From NCBI RefSeq assembly GCF_010093595.1, contig NW_022985440.1, positions 1,736,325-1,800,324 of the forward strand: DNA of 64,000 nt, in the 5' to 3' direction. This DNA comes from Mytilinidion resinicola. Lineage: Eukaryota; Ascomycota; Dothideomycetes; Mytilinidiales; Mytilinidiaceae. Made by a program: the position numbers and the translations under genes. Positions 34,406 through 47,467 of the stretch are shown in pieces (within the stretch, counting starts at the first letter, position 1; the number at the start of each line of letters is the position of its first letter). Under the pieces are notes generated by a model. It did no database searches and was not told where the DNA came from. It saw only the letters and a program-made list of their open reading frames with translations.

Positions 34406-37400
34406 ATGAGCCAACTTCCGTGGGGCTCAAGTCAGCACCAGAACCGCCGCTTAACACCCATTTCAACCGCTTTCACCTCTTCTCAGCGCCATACCCCCTC
34501 GCCCAATAGCCCGTCACGCGCTGGCTTCTCTCCACCCACCGCTGGCTTTCCGTCGCTGCCACCGCCCTCCTCCCGACAAGGTGCAAGCCGCGCATCCTCC
34601 ACATCCTCGACCTCCTTCCCATTTTCGCCCTCGCAAGCGGGACAGCAGCCGCCGGCAAACCAGCTGCTGTCTTCCGCCCGCGCCAGAACCATAGCTTCCT
34701 CGGCCTCCTCTCAGCTGGCTTCCTCCGCCGCAGCCTTGTCTACCGCGTCAAAGGGTGGTGGAGGTACTCCGAGCAGCGGCGGAGGAGCCAAACTCGCCCG
34801 GGCCTCACCCTCACTCTCACAATCCAGTGCCGTGGGCTTGCCTAGCACTTCCATCAACTCCAGTTCCACACAGCCTGGACAGTCACTCGCCAAGATTGTT
34901 ATTGCGCAGGTTTTCCTAAGCCTGACCCAATTGCAGTCCATCAACGAGGACAAAGATAAGGCCAAGTGGGAGAAGATGGCGGATCAAATTCGCGAGGTCA
35001 GTCACATCGCGCCTGCCCACCGTTTGCATGTGCAGTCTAACATCTAACCTCACCTTAGTTGATGAACTCCCACGGAATGGAGGTCTACACCAAATCCTTC
35101 CGGCGCTTGCTGCAGAGTAGTGCCGGGCAGATATTTCCTGGCGCCAGGAGCTCCGACAACTCTGGGAGCTATACCTTGCTTGTCACCGAGGTGCAGAATA
35201 TTAGGCACGATCCTCACCAAGCGTTCAGAATCGCGGAATCCATCGATACATCCGAGGGCGAGATCTTTCGCGACTTTGATCTCTCTACGTTCATGGCGCA
35301 TTTCAGACTAGATCCTGTCGAGAAAACAATGCTCGCCCTCGCGTTCAAATCTGCTCAAAAATCGGACCTCCGAACAAAAGGTGAGTCTCGTTCTGAGGTG
35401 GCATTTTCATTCCACTAACTTCATCCAGCCGATGCGATCCTCGCGAATAACTACTCAGATCTTATGCAAACAGTCTCCCGCCCAGTTATCGAAGCTCAAG
35501 ATGAGTTGCCCTCTGACATCCTTGTTGCGATCCTCGACCGCCTTATCCAAGATCCCCCGCGCGACTGGAGCGAGGAGCAGAGACAGTCGTTATCGGTCGC
35601 CGTAACATACAGGTACCAGTTCGTTGGCCTGCCATTACCAGCAGACGTCGGTGCCGCATTGCACCTAGTCGAGCTCACCGATGCTAAGCAAAACCCCTTG
35701 GTTCATACTCTGCAACGTGCAGGACCCCAAGCGACGGCAACATTGGAGTCGAGCAAGGAGTTGCTGGAATCTGTGGAGACTCGGAATATCAGCTACCAGC
35801 AGGTTGCATGCGCCCTGCTCTTCATGGTTATTTCCCAAGTCGTTTCCCACAACGGCCAAGCCTACAATGCCAGCAATTTCGTTGCCGCTCTGCGACAGCA
35901 CCGTGCTGGACAACAGCTCGACTGGCAAGACGTCGTGCATGCTTTCGATCGAGACGGCCTCCGCGTCACTAAAGCACAGTTTCTGACCCTTTACGAAGCT
36001 CTCTATCCCTTGGCAATCGAGAACGACAACTTCGACCTCCAGCTGCTGTGGGGAGGATCTTGGAACTCAGAACTCGCTCAATTGTCCTTCATTGTTGCTT
36101 TCCTCTCATGCACCCCTGACGAAGTAGATGCCACCAAGATCCCCCGACTACGAAAAGCGTTTACGAGCGAGCTGTTCGAAGGCGCTTCAGATGACGTAAA
36201 AGCTCACGCGGAGCAAGCTGCCAAACATCCACTGGTTTCCCTCGACGCAACGAGCACACTCTTTAGCATGATCTTCCGATCTCAGGAATGGTACAGCACG
36301 GCGCAAGCTCTTGGCATACCCGAGTTGGTTATCAACGCCAAGACAGACATATTTTTGGTTGCTGCCGCTGCTACCCCAAAGCCGTGGGGCGCTCTTCAAG
36401 AACAGGCCATGAAACAGCTTTATTATCCGTTCCTGCTGAAGAAACTCGACCATTACGATTTCGTCTTATATGGTCTATGGCAACAAGATACGAGCTGGCT
36501 AGTTTCAAAGTTCATCGAAGCCTACAATCAGGATCCGATGACATTGTTGGTCGTCATGGACCATGCCAAAGACTACGGTTGGCTAGAGCCTCTGATCGAT
36601 GCTAGTAACGATTTGAGTCTCGACCTAATCGCTCAAGCTCACTCGCAAGGCCTGTGGGACATTGAACCATGGGCGCAAAAAGCATACGACCGCTTGGGAC
36701 CTCTATTTCGTGGCGTGCTGAGCCGTTTTCTCGTTTCGAAGACAGAGTACGAGTTGCAGTCACAACGCGAAGGTGTGACGACGAGCCCGTCACTGACCGT
36801 TAGAACCGTGTACTCTCTTCTCGGGATTATTGCGGAAAGCGGAGACACTGATTTGACATCAGAGAGAGATCTTCTTACCTTGCAGAGATCGTGCATTCAG
36901 GCATATCCTCGCATCATCAACTACGGAGAAGGATTTGATGAGATCACAGACGCCAACGGCAAGGGTAGCAATGGTTTGCCCGAGAACGGTTTGCCAGAAG
37001 AGGCCGACAAGAAAATGCAGGAGCACTACAAGAATATGTACAGCGGCGAAAGCAGTGTGAGCGACATCATCGAAGTCCTTCGCCGCTACAAGAGCTCCGA
37101 AGACCCGTCTGAGCAGGACCTTTTTGCTTGCATGATCCATGGCCTTTTCGACGAATACAACTGCTTCGGCGAATACCCTCTGGAGGCTCTGGCGACCACC
37201 GCAGTGCTTTTTGGCGGCATCATTAACTTCGATTTACTGTCAAGAATCGCCCTTCAAGTCGCGTTGAAGATGGTTTTGGAAGCCATCCAGGAGTACGGCC
37301 CAGAAGACTCCATGTACAAGTTCGGTCTCCAAGCGCTTCTGCACTTCCAGAGCAAACTCCCCGAGTGGCCGCATTACTGTGAGGAGCTCTTGAATGTGCC

Positions 37401-40400
37401 TCATCTTCGCGGAACCGAGGCTTTCTCGAAAGTCGAGGACGTTGTGGGCCACCAGATTGAAGGAGTCAATGGCGAGGCGCAGAATGGTGTGAACATGAGT
37501 AACGGTACTAATGTGGACGAACTGGTCCAAGCTGAGCCTGCGATTCCACGCTTTACATGCTTGCATGTCGACCCTCCAATTGAGGCAGATCAATTCGAAG
37601 AACCCGACGAGGAAGTTCAGGATAAGGTCCTCTTTGTTCTGAACAACGTATCGGAACGAAATTTGAGGGACAAGATTAAAGACCTTATGGGAGCTCTCAA
37701 AGAGAAACACCACCAATGGTTTGCCGGGTATCTCGTAGAAGAACGAGCGAAGATGCAGCCAAACTTCCAGCAACTGTATTTGGATATGCTGGAACTGTTC
37801 AACGACAAGACACTGTGGGCGGAGGTTCTCCGAGAAACTTACCATTCCGTCATTCGAATGCTGAATTCGGAGTCCACGATCGGCTCCTCCACAGAACGGA
37901 CCCATCTAAAGAATCTTGCCGGATGGCTTGGCTCCTTGACTATTGCCCGCGATAAGCCGATCAAGTTCAGGAATATCTCTTTCAAAGACTTGCTTATCGA
38001 AGGCTATGACACAGACCGCCTTTTGCTCGTGATTCCATTCACTTGCAAGGTCTTGATCCAAGCCGCCAAGTCTACGGTCTTCAAACCACCTAATCCTTGG
38101 ACTATGGAAATCATTCGCATCCTCCTAGAATTGTACAAGCATGCGGATCTAAAGCTCAATCAGAAGTTCGAGATTGAGGTTCTGTGCAAAGGCTTGGATC
38201 TGGACTACGACAAGGTCACGCCTTCTGACTGCATTCGTTCCAGACCTGCACAAGACGACGAATATTTGGGGGCAATGGTGCCCGATGGTATGGAAGCCTT
38301 CAGCGATCTTTCTATCATGGGCTTGAACAGGGCTCGTGGCCAAAACGAGCGCTTCTCACCTGGAGCAATCACAGCCTCTCTGCCAGACTTCAGTACTCGG
38401 TTGACATATCCGCCCATCACTGGCGGCGCTGCTGCCCAGGCATCGCTCAAGAAAATATTTCACTCTGCAGTTCATCAAGCGATTCAAGAGATCATCGCAC
38501 CGGTCGTAGAACGATCCGTCACTATTGCGGCTATCTCCACTTCACAGCTAATTGCCAAGGACTTCGCTATGGAGCCAGACGAGAACAAGCTTCGCGATTC
38601 CGCCCATACCGTGGTGAAGTCATTGTCAGGTGCCTTGGCACTTGTGACCTGCAAGGAACCCCTCCGCATGAGTATCATGAACAACATTCGAGTGATGGCT
38701 CGGGATCTTCCTGAACACGCTCTTCCAGAAGGACATGTCCTGATGTTCGTCAACGACAACCTCGATACAGTCTGCAGTGTTGTTGAACAGGCAGCGGAGA
38801 ACCAGTCTTTGCCTGAGATTGATATGCAGATTGAAGATCAGGTACTGAACCGTCGCGCGTATCGCAACTCGCGAACAAACGAACCTTTTGGAAGCAAGGA
38901 CACTTCCATCAGCCAATGGGCATTCTATATTCCGGATCCGTACAAGCAGACTGCTGGTGGTCTCAACCGGGAGCAATTGGCTATCTACGAAGAGTTTGGT
39001 CGCCAACCGCGAGCATTACCGCATGCCAACAATGTCTCACAAGATAGCGGACGACAAATGCCTGACGTTTTGCAAGACCAGTTTGCTGTTCCCAACTTGC
39101 CAACGCCGGCTGAGGCGCCTGCTGTACCCCGTCAAACACTTCAACCACAGCAGCCCCGTATGCAAGCTCTTGCTCCTACCCATGCCCCACCCGCTCAACA
39201 GCACTTGAACGGCTACATGGAGCACTCAGGACCTGATAGTAGCCAGCGCGCAGAAGAACTCGTCGCCGAGCTGCACCGAGCCGTGACCGAGGCGCCTGAA
39301 GAACACGTGGACGAGTTATCAACGACGGCACCGACGCATCACATTTTCCGTGAACTGTTGGATACCCTCGTGAACGCGGCGAACAAGGACATGGTTGCAA
39401 TGAATATTGCCATGAAAGTCACACTGTATCTCTTCTCTGATCCTGCGAAGCGTTTGGAGACGGAAGTGATGACCCATCTACTTGCCCAACTCTGTCGGAT
39501 GTCTGTGACAACGTCGAGGCAGGTGATCATGTGGCTGACTACTATCGATGATGACCGCATCTTCAATTCTGGAGTTATTGTATCCTTGATCAATGTTGAC
39601 CTTATGGATTTGCATCGCGTCAACATCACGATTGCAAAGGCAATTCAGAGACGAAGCGTACCGGCGGCAGAGCTTCTCTCCAGTCTCATAGACGAGATTC
39701 TGCTGAATGAGCAGCCTGGCGCGCTTCGGGCCGAGTTTGCTTTATCCATCGATGCTCTTATGCAGTGGCTGGCAGAAGATCCTAGCTTTGTGACAGGAAA
39801 CCAGATTGTCGGAAAGCTACAAATGCGGTCGAGCGACGCAGCTCTACAAACACCTCCGACCCCAAGCAGGAACGATCAACTCCGATATACCTTTGACGAA
39901 TGGGTGGGCTTGCAGTATCCGGACACTCCAAAGAAGTCTATTGCGGCATTCATCTACCAACTGCATGAGCGAAAGGTCCTTGATACACCATCAGAGACGG
40001 CTTCTTTGATCCGCGTTTGCGTTGAGGCTTCCATTGAGTCATTCGAGCGCGAAGCGGAGAACTACGGAAACCTGGACACCGCCTACATCAATGTGGATGC
40101 GCTAGGTAGACTGATCGTATCACTAGTCATATATCAAGGCGAAGAAGATGGTGCGGTGAAAGAGAGCAAGGCTAGATATCTCGACGCTATCTTGTGCATT
40201 GTGGTGTTGATCCTATGCGACCATCACCGCATTCGCGGAGAGCGTTTCAGCTCAAAGGTTTTCTTCCGCCTATTCTCGACGATTCTTTCAGAACTCCACA
40301 TTGCAGCCAACGAAAATGAACTCTCTGGCTTCAAAACCGACATTTTCCTTGTTTTGGGCAGAGCCTTCTTGGCTCTTCAACCACAATACTTTGAAAATTT

Positions 40401-41499
40401 TGCATTTTCATGGCTGGGCTTGGTGGCGCACCGGATCTTTATCCCTGCTCTCCTTGACGAGGATCATCAAGACCTACATTCCAAGGAACGACGCTGGGAC
40501 ACCTATACACAGCTCATGGAAGCCCTCCTCAGATACACCGGCGAGAAAGTAAGACCCGCCGGTACCGCTAGCGCGGCACAGAGCTTCTATCGCGGGGTCC
40601 TTAGAGTCCTCTTGGTCATTCATCACGACTACCCGGAGTTCCTTGCCGAGAACCATTTCAAGCTTTGCAATGGCATCCCAATGCACTGCACCCAGCTTCG
40701 GAACCTCATCATCAGTGCCTACCCTTCCACAATCCTCGAAATGCCGGATCCTTTCACGGTTAATCTCAAGGTGGATCGCCTTGAAGAGATCCGCCAAACT
40801 CCGATCGTCCGCGGTGATATTGAAGACCCTATTCGCCGAGCTGGAATCAAGGATACCCTGGACAACCTCCTCCGGACCACGGATCAGAACGCAGAAGACA
40901 TCAAGATGATCTGCGAAGCTACATCTTATCCCGAGCCGAAGGATAACGGGTTTGAGCTAATGCGGACCACTGCAGACTCAATCCTTATCCAAGCCATGGT
41001 TCTTTACATCGGGTCATCAGCACTAGAGGCACAGGGCTCCAAAGGACCAGCTTTCAATAAAACTTCGCCCTCTACTAAGTTGCTCGAAAATTTAGCGAGA
41101 GAACTCCGGCCTGAAGCTCGATTCCACTTCATCAGCGCCATGGCAAACCAGTTGAGATGGCCTAACAGCCACACCCATTTCTTCAGCTATGCGGTTCTTC
41201 ATCTCTTTGGCCCTCCTAATCAACAGAGGCTGGATGTGCAAGAAACCATTACGAGGGTGCTTTTGGAGAGGCTCCTAGTCCATCGACCACATCCCTGGGG
41301 TCTCATCATCACACTCCTAGAACTCCTCAAGAATGCTGAATACCAGTTCTGGACCTTGCCATTTATCGAGTCAGCCCCCGAGGTCAGTGGAAATCTTCAC
41401 TCTTTGTTGGGGCTCCCTGTCTAAAGGAACTTCCAGGTCCGGAGGCTGTTCGATGCGCTCTTCGCACACGCTCAACACAGCCCTCATGTCGGACTGTAG
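34406..41499 (+). CDS. NOT1: CCR4-NOT complex scaffold subunit NOT1
   Basis: Central scaffold of the CCR4-NOT deadenylase complex in cytoplasmic mRNA decay and translational repression. Four exons (34406-34996, 35059-35380, 35429-41382, 41437-41499) give about 2309 residues, slightly longer than yeast Cdc39. The first ~165 residues are Ser/Pro-rich and disordered. An all-helical N-terminal HEAT region follows. The CAF1-binding MIF4G-like region lies around residues 1030-1260 (DKVLFVLNNVSERNL start). The CAF40-binding DUF3819 domain is at about 1310-1500 (HQAIQEIIAPVVERSVTIA). The C-terminal Not1 domain, which binds NOT2/NOT5, covers about 1920-2300 (LQPQYFENFAFSWLGLVAHR). The last 20 residues come from a small exon after a 54-bp intron; reading through it would give a different, shorter tail. 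Confidence 0.95.
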
Positions 41500-42593
41500 G
41501 TCGGCGTTTCGAAATGTCCCGCATTATCAGCGGACATTTGAGCATCTCAACTTCCAAAAAACGACTTAGCCACTTTCACCAAAACTCAGCTTATGCATTC
41601 CTCCAACTGCATCAAGCAATCACCTAGTAATGTCTGGTTCACTTTCTTCAATGCATTTACGTGCGTGGGGGGTCTAACGGTATTCTGGGAATTCATTGCA
41701 TGGGACGGATCTGAAGGCGAACACTTTGAAGTCGGAATCGGATTACATATCTTCCTTTGGGCTTCTTCGGTTGTTCATCAATTCTCTCTTACCAACCTTT
41801 TAACTCTTCTGTCTGCCTTTTTTTCCTCTACTTTTTGAATGTTCTATCCTTCTGCATCACCTTCTCGTCCCCCATTTGCCGTGGATAGCCAGTCTTGGAG
41901 GACGAGTGATATATATCAGGCGGGCTTAGTGGGGCAAGAGGGTGCCGATGCAAGGAATGGAACGGGATGCGGAGCTTAGGGTGAGCGGGCTTGTTCTCCT
42001 GTGGGTCCTAAAGGCTTTTTCTCTTGATTCCTCTGAGATAAAAAGCATGGCGTTTGTGGGTAGCGGGGAGGCCACGAACAATCCAGGTTTTTTGGACTTC
42101 ACCATGTGTGTATCATATTCTTTGCGGTTTTGCCGGTGGGACGGCTGCATATATTGTAGGATACCTATGGATGCTGCTTTTTGCGATGATATCTCTTTGT
42201 GGTGATGTGTGATTAGCAGGCCATCTCGTCCCTTTCCCTTCGTGACGTCCTATTTTGCGTTCAGGCCTTGGCGAAACCTTTTTCCGACGCGGTTATCTCA
42301 ACGACACCTCACTATACCTCCTTCGACATCCACCCACACTTTCGACTCATCCACGTAGCGATGAGGTTGTAGGTGGTGGAGACCGAGACCTTTCCCCGAT
42401 ACGGTCAGCCTGCTGCGCCACCCCAGACCTCGCGCTTCAAACGGACGATCGCTGGGTGAATTGCGATCTCAAAGTAAAGGTTACATGTCACCACATATTG
42501 GCTAGCGTGCAGATTGACCACAATCAAGACGAAGCACCTTCTGGTCATCTTACGACGCGTCGAACGCACTCGAAACCTCAATTTGTCGCTGCA
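41500..42593. other. intergenic between NOT1 and the second BTB gene
   Basis: NOT1 3' flank (T-rich around 41810-41840) and the BTB gene promoter. Only short frames without recognisable content. No repeat or RNA gene seen. Confidence 0.4.
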
Positions 42594-43897
42594 ATGTCGG
42601 CGTCCGGGCAGAGTGCCTTCTCTGCTGACATGTAAGTCAACCCTCTCCCTTTTACACTTTGGTAGTAATGAGCTCACTCGACGCTTTACAGGGTGACATC
42701 TCCTACCATCGAAGTTCGCGTTGGCAAAGGGTCCGAATTGCGAAAGTGGTATCTCCCTCGAGACTTACTGTGCCGGACCTCGCCGTACTTTCGCGAAGAA
42801 TGCAAGGACGACGAGCACCAGAAGCTCATCATAATGCCCGAGGATGAGCCCGAAATCTTCGAACTGTTCATCCAGTGGCTCTTCAGTAAAGGATATAGCT
42901 TCAACGCGGAACCTCTTGACGATCTCGACACGCCTCGTGCTGAATCTAGTGATGGCTTACTGCTGGGGACCTACAAACCAAGGACGAACATACGTGCGTG
43001 GGTTCTAGCCGAGAAGTTGGGAACGGCAGGCTTCAAGAATTATGCCATGCGACAACTTTTCCGAGACCATGTGCCAAAAGGTTGACAACCCCATCTGCAT
43101 CCCACGCTGGCACACCAAAACCTCTCTACAAATTACGTGCAGATGACATTCTCTACGTATGCCGGAACACAGCGCCGGACTCGATGCTTTCCAAGTTCTT
43201 GAGGCATGTTGTAGCCTTGGGCTGGATGGGTTGTCTCTCATTCGACTGTCGGACCCCAGAGGCGTTCAGAGCCTTGGAAAAGCTCTGCAAAGTCGATGTC
43301 ACAGCGCGATTCGTGGCATGCTTGCTCTATAGCCTGTCCTTCGACAGAGAGAATATCGAGGCAGCCTTCAAAGTCGGCCGGAGTGCCTATTTCGAACACA
43401 CCGACGCTGTCAAGAGTGGCCAGGTTACTGCCCGACCCGGCCAAGACAGATTAGGTCGCGGAGCACAGTCCGGGTATCAACTAAAGCACTTCGCTATCAA
43501 GGACACATATCTGGCTGGTCCAGACCTGACTATGATCTACAACTCTGAGATGAAGTGCTATTACATCCGGCGCGTCAGTTCGGGTACTGTCACAACCGTT
43601 GGTCAAATTCAGCCTCAGACAATCATCGAGAGACTTGGATGTGCTGAATCACGCAGCCTTCGACTCTATACAAACTTCGCTTTCACCCCGAGACATTGGT
43701 TTGATCTGCAATTCGATGATCAAGAGGGTTTCAACAACGTCATAAGTAGTCTTCCTAGCAATTGTCTAAAGACTGCGATGACGAGGTAAGATGTCCACAT
43801 GCACATATGCGCTTGTCCAAATTGATATTTAGGATACTAACGGCGATCCTTTAGCAATCAGATGACGGAAATCTTCAAACCTTCGCCTTTCTTCTAA
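42594..43897 (+). CDS. BTB/POZ domain protein with C-terminal extension, frame uncertain
   Basis: Exon 1 (42594-42631) encodes a short Ser-rich start. After a 60-bp intron, exon 2 (42692-43080) holds the BTB domain: SPTIEVRVGKGSELRKW, LLCRTSPYFREE, IFELFIQWLFSKGY. The frame then stops (GGT TGA at 43080-43085). Continuity can be restored in two ways: a 62-bp intron 43081-43142 (weak GTTGAC donor, GTGCAG acceptor), or one extra base in the AAAA run at 43076-43079. The second gives the more family-like linker before DDILYVCRNTAPDS. A further intron (43786-43854, perfect TACTAAC branch) leads to a stop at 43897. With introns the product is 370 residues. The C-terminal ~120 residues are not a domain I recognise. 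Confidence 0.6.
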
Positions 43898-45286
43898 AGA
43901 GAAAAGTGAGATTAGCCTACCGGGCTATCAGCCGCGGAGGAGCAATTCTCGAAGTATCATCTAGTCATAGCAGACTGGATGAAAGAACATTTCCTGTAAG
44001 ATATACGTTCGAGCTCGTTGCTCAGCATATGCTTGGGAAGAATGCGAAGAGCGGTATGGCCCCCTTTAAACATAGGCAATCATCTTTAGCAAGACGTGCG
44101 AGACGGCTGAGGTTGAGGCATCGCGAAAGGGAATCCCAACCGCTGGGAATGTCCAAGAAAGGTGAAGGAAAGGAGAAGAGGACCAAGTGCCGGCGTGAAT
44201 TGACTTTCGCAATATGATGGATTCTAGGCGATGTAAGCTTTTATTCTAAATTAAAGAAGTCTGCACACACTTATTATTCCCTTTGGCCTAGGCCTTTCTC
44301 AGTACATGTTTGAAGCCGGGGACACAACTTGCAGCAATCAGTTTGAAAGCTAGGTATGCTCCCCACGCCACCTCAGACGGCATCGTCTACCTGGACTGTG
44401 CTGAGAGCCGCACACGCGCTCGAGTCATACGGTGCGGAACCACGTAAAACTATCTCCAATCTTACGAAGACTTCCTCCATCTGCATCAAGCCACCACCGT
44501 AGTTGGAGGCTATGCTTGTATATTACAGTAGGCCGAGCGATGTCAAATGCAAAGATCTACATGGTCTTCGATCCCGTAAAGCTCAGTTTCAGGAATCCTG
44601 GTCGGCGTTTCACGTGCAAGCAGCAAATGAGGCGTTAACTGGCAAAAGGAAGCTCGGAATGCTAATCACTCCGAAGAATGGCAAACTTGAGACTGAAGAG
44701 AGTATCTGTCCCCGGATCTGAAGATGTCTTGGGTTCTTGCAGCATCGTAAGATAAGTGTAGGTCAATCTCACGTTCTGCACTGCCCCATCTCTAACCTCT
44801 TTGAACTATTTATTGGTGGCTTTAGTCTATTAACGCGAACTATCTCTTTCTCCGTCCTACATAGTCAGCTCTATACCCTCTAAACCAATATTAGGAATCT
44901 CGCTCCCTCTGACTTTGACGCTAGCGCTCCCTCTGTACATCATGCTAGGGTCTATGCGAAGGTAAGGAGCTGTTGAGAACGTTTGTCTCTGCCACGGCGC
45001 CGTTTCTTGAGTGTGATAGAGTACGAAGACGGTGCTTAGGCCACGAGTCTTTGTATAGGTTAACCCTCGGAAGCCTCATGAGGTAGTATCAAGGAATATG
45101 ATAAACATATGCACGGCGCATCGTCTTCTCCAAATCCTATTCTCATATCTCTGTAACACGAACTCCCAAGCTTGAAGGCACTATTTAACTCAGCATTGCG
45201 TGATTCCAAGTTTTCCCGTCACCGCTCACATTCTAACTTTCCTATATTCCCTCTCCGTAATATTGTCATTACTCTTCTCCTCCCTA

Positions 45287-45325
45287 CACCAAAACAGTCC
45301 ACCAAAACAGTCCACCAAAACAGTC
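45287..45325. repeat. 13-bp tandem triplicate
   Basis: CACCAAAACAGTC occurs three times without mismatch, directly adjacent, in intergenic DNA. Confidence 0.9.
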
Positions 45326-45452
45326 CACACCACCACGAACCCTCATCCCTCCACCACTCTTGCAGCGTTGCCGGTCCTTCAGCTCCTCTCCCCGCCTCCT
45401 TTCCACATCCTCTCCCACAACCTCCCCCAAAAAAAGAAAAATAACCGACCGC

Positions 45453-45455
<3 letters not shown>

Positions 45456-45501
<46 letters not shown>

Positions 45502-45507
45502 TCACAC
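45456..45507. repeat. compound CT / CA microsatellite
   Basis: A run of CT dinucleotides (to about 45484) passes directly into CA dinucleotides (to about 45500), a typical compound microsatellite. Confidence 0.9.
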
Positions 45508-45804
45508 AACTACGCCCACCTCTCCATCTATCAGAAAATAAGAAAAATCACTAAATTCCCACCGCTAATCGCTCTACTCCATTCCACCTAACCTACGAAC
45601 GAACCGCAGACCTACACTGCGCACGCTTTCGCGACCCGAGCCAACGACATGGGCACGGAGTTGCGTAGCAGCTGACGGCGCGCAGATGGCGGGCTCACGG
45701 AGGCGAGGTGATTGGTGGGAGGAGGGGGCCGGTGGATGGGAGTGTACGCTGATGAGTGGCTTGTTATGATGTTGGTAGACCCCGGGGGAGGCGACGGCGC
45801 CTTT

Positions 45805-45818
45805 GGGGGGGGGGGGGG
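45805..45818. repeat. G homopolymer (about 14 bp)
   Basis: Uninterrupted run of guanines in intergenic DNA, prone to sequencing-length error. Confidence 0.85.
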
Positions 45819-46475
45819 AAGAGAAATCGGGCAGGGTTTGGTACTTATCACTTGGTCTATGGGGTTTCTTGAGTTTCGGTGCGTTGATAGGGAGGCGGCG
45901 TCGTCGTCGTTGTTAAGTCTAGTTCGACAAAGGGGTGGACGTCCTTGTGGAAGGGCTTAGTAGGTGTTTCTCAACTCATCATAGAGGAATTTAGAGCCCG
46001 AGGAGTTTGCTTTATAATAGCCTAATGATCTTTTTGCATTGGCATGACGTTTCCATCATCGTCGTTGTTTCAGTGGTTCTAAATACATCCCGTCATTCCC
46101 AATCCATACATGGCTTCCGCCAGCCCCTCCATCCATCCATCAACATCTCCCATTTCCATAATCATTCTCGAGTCCAAATCCCATAGTGAGTCCATGAAGT
46201 CCCACATCATCCAACGCCCAAAATATGCCTTGCTTTCAAACCAGCACAAAAGCGTGCTCTATACAATGGGGTATGACGAGGAGCGAAGTGGAGTTGAAGC
46301 GATAGCAAGCAAAACCCAGAGCCCCATGCAACGCTAATGAAAATTGAAGAGAAAAACAGAAGATTTATCCACAAGTCGTTCCATCCCGCCTTGTTAACAT
46401 CAACAACATCTTTGTGCTTTTTTTTTGGTTGGTTTTCGGCGTTTTTTTTTTCTTGGTTGGCTTCTCAGCCCGAGC

Positions 46476-47467
46476 TTAGTCGTTGTCGGTTAACCGGTCG
46501 AGCACAATGATACTCAAGATCATGACTAGTAGCCCGATCGTTACGATTATCAGCAGCACGAAGCCGAACCAGCCTAGTACCATCGCTGAGGTTCCGACCC
46601 CTGATTTCACCGACCCGTTTCCGAGGTCCTGCGCGATTGTGGCGGCGGCGACGGAGGCAGTGTGTTGCCATAAAACGCTGACGAGGACGAAGATGGACGA
46701 GATGAAGATGAGAGCGAGTGCGACTTGCGAGACGGGCCGCGAGGGGAAGGGCTTGACGTCGACGTCGGAGCCGGTTTGCAGGTCGCGCTCTTCGTGCCAC
46801 CCTGGGAAGGTGGCGAGGAGGATGAAGGTGAAGAAGGCGAGGATGATAGCGACGATCCTGTAGCATGATTAGCTCGCTGTCTTTACCAGTGGTGTTTTCG
46901 GGGGGTCACTTACAGTAGATACGGGAAAATGATGCTGTCTTTGAATGTGCTAGCGACCCAAATCAGATTCAGCGGATCCTGATCTACAGATACCTGCTCC
47001 GCAAGCGCCGTCGCGTTATTCGAGCACAAGAAGTCGCCGCCGTCGGGCGAGACGCAGATGCCAAAGTAGCCGACGCGGACGCCGAGTTGGGCTTGGCCGA
47101 CGATGTTGGCGATGGCGGCGGTGACGCCGGGGTCGACCTGGGACGTGTCGTACGAGGGGGTGTAGTGTTGGTAGTACATGGAGATGAGGAAGATGCCGGG
47201 GATGAGGGGGGAGGTGGAGGAGCAGCCTGCTAGGAGGAGTGCTGTGGGAGGACATGTTAGCGACGGTGGAAAGGGAGGAGTGGGAAAGAGGGAACGTACA
47301 TAACAGGATTATAGCGACGGCTATTAGTATCATGAGAATGTGATGGTAGCCCAGAAACGGTATTAGCCCTGGATGTCCCAGTTGTTAGCGTGATGTTCAT
47401 TGCTGCAGCGAAGTTCCGGAGGGGGATACGCACGTTGCATGCTAACCGCAAACTTTAGATTCGCCAT
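46476..47467 (-). CDS. FIG1: FIG1-like Ca2+ regulator and membrane fusion protein
   Basis: Member of the Fig1 family: plasma-membrane proteins induced in mating that promote calcium influx and cell fusion, and in filamentous fungi affect hyphal growth and development. Four exons (47467-47434, 47368-47300, 47241-46914, 46857-46476) give 270 residues with all phases matching. The layout fits the family: a first membrane segment around residues 15-42, a large extracellular loop with the signature GVRVGYFGICVS followed by a second Cys (DFLCSNN), then three membrane segments (IVAIILAFFTFILLATF, VALALIFISSIFVLVSVLW, MVLGWFGFVLLIIVTIGLLV). The C-terminus is short and cytoplasmic. It is transcribed away from the repeats at 45-46 kb. 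Confidence 0.85.

Larger units (their letters stand above)
43898..46475. other. intergenic with simple repeats
   Basis: A 2.6-kb gap. The stretch 43906-44217 is open on the plus strand and reads protein-like at its start (FPVRYTFELVAQHML), in a different frame from the BTB gene, so it may be a detached C-terminus. Further right are a 13-bp triplicate, a CT/CA microsatellite and a G run, each listed separately. A 72-codon frame at 44503-44721 is not recognisable. Confidence 0.45.
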
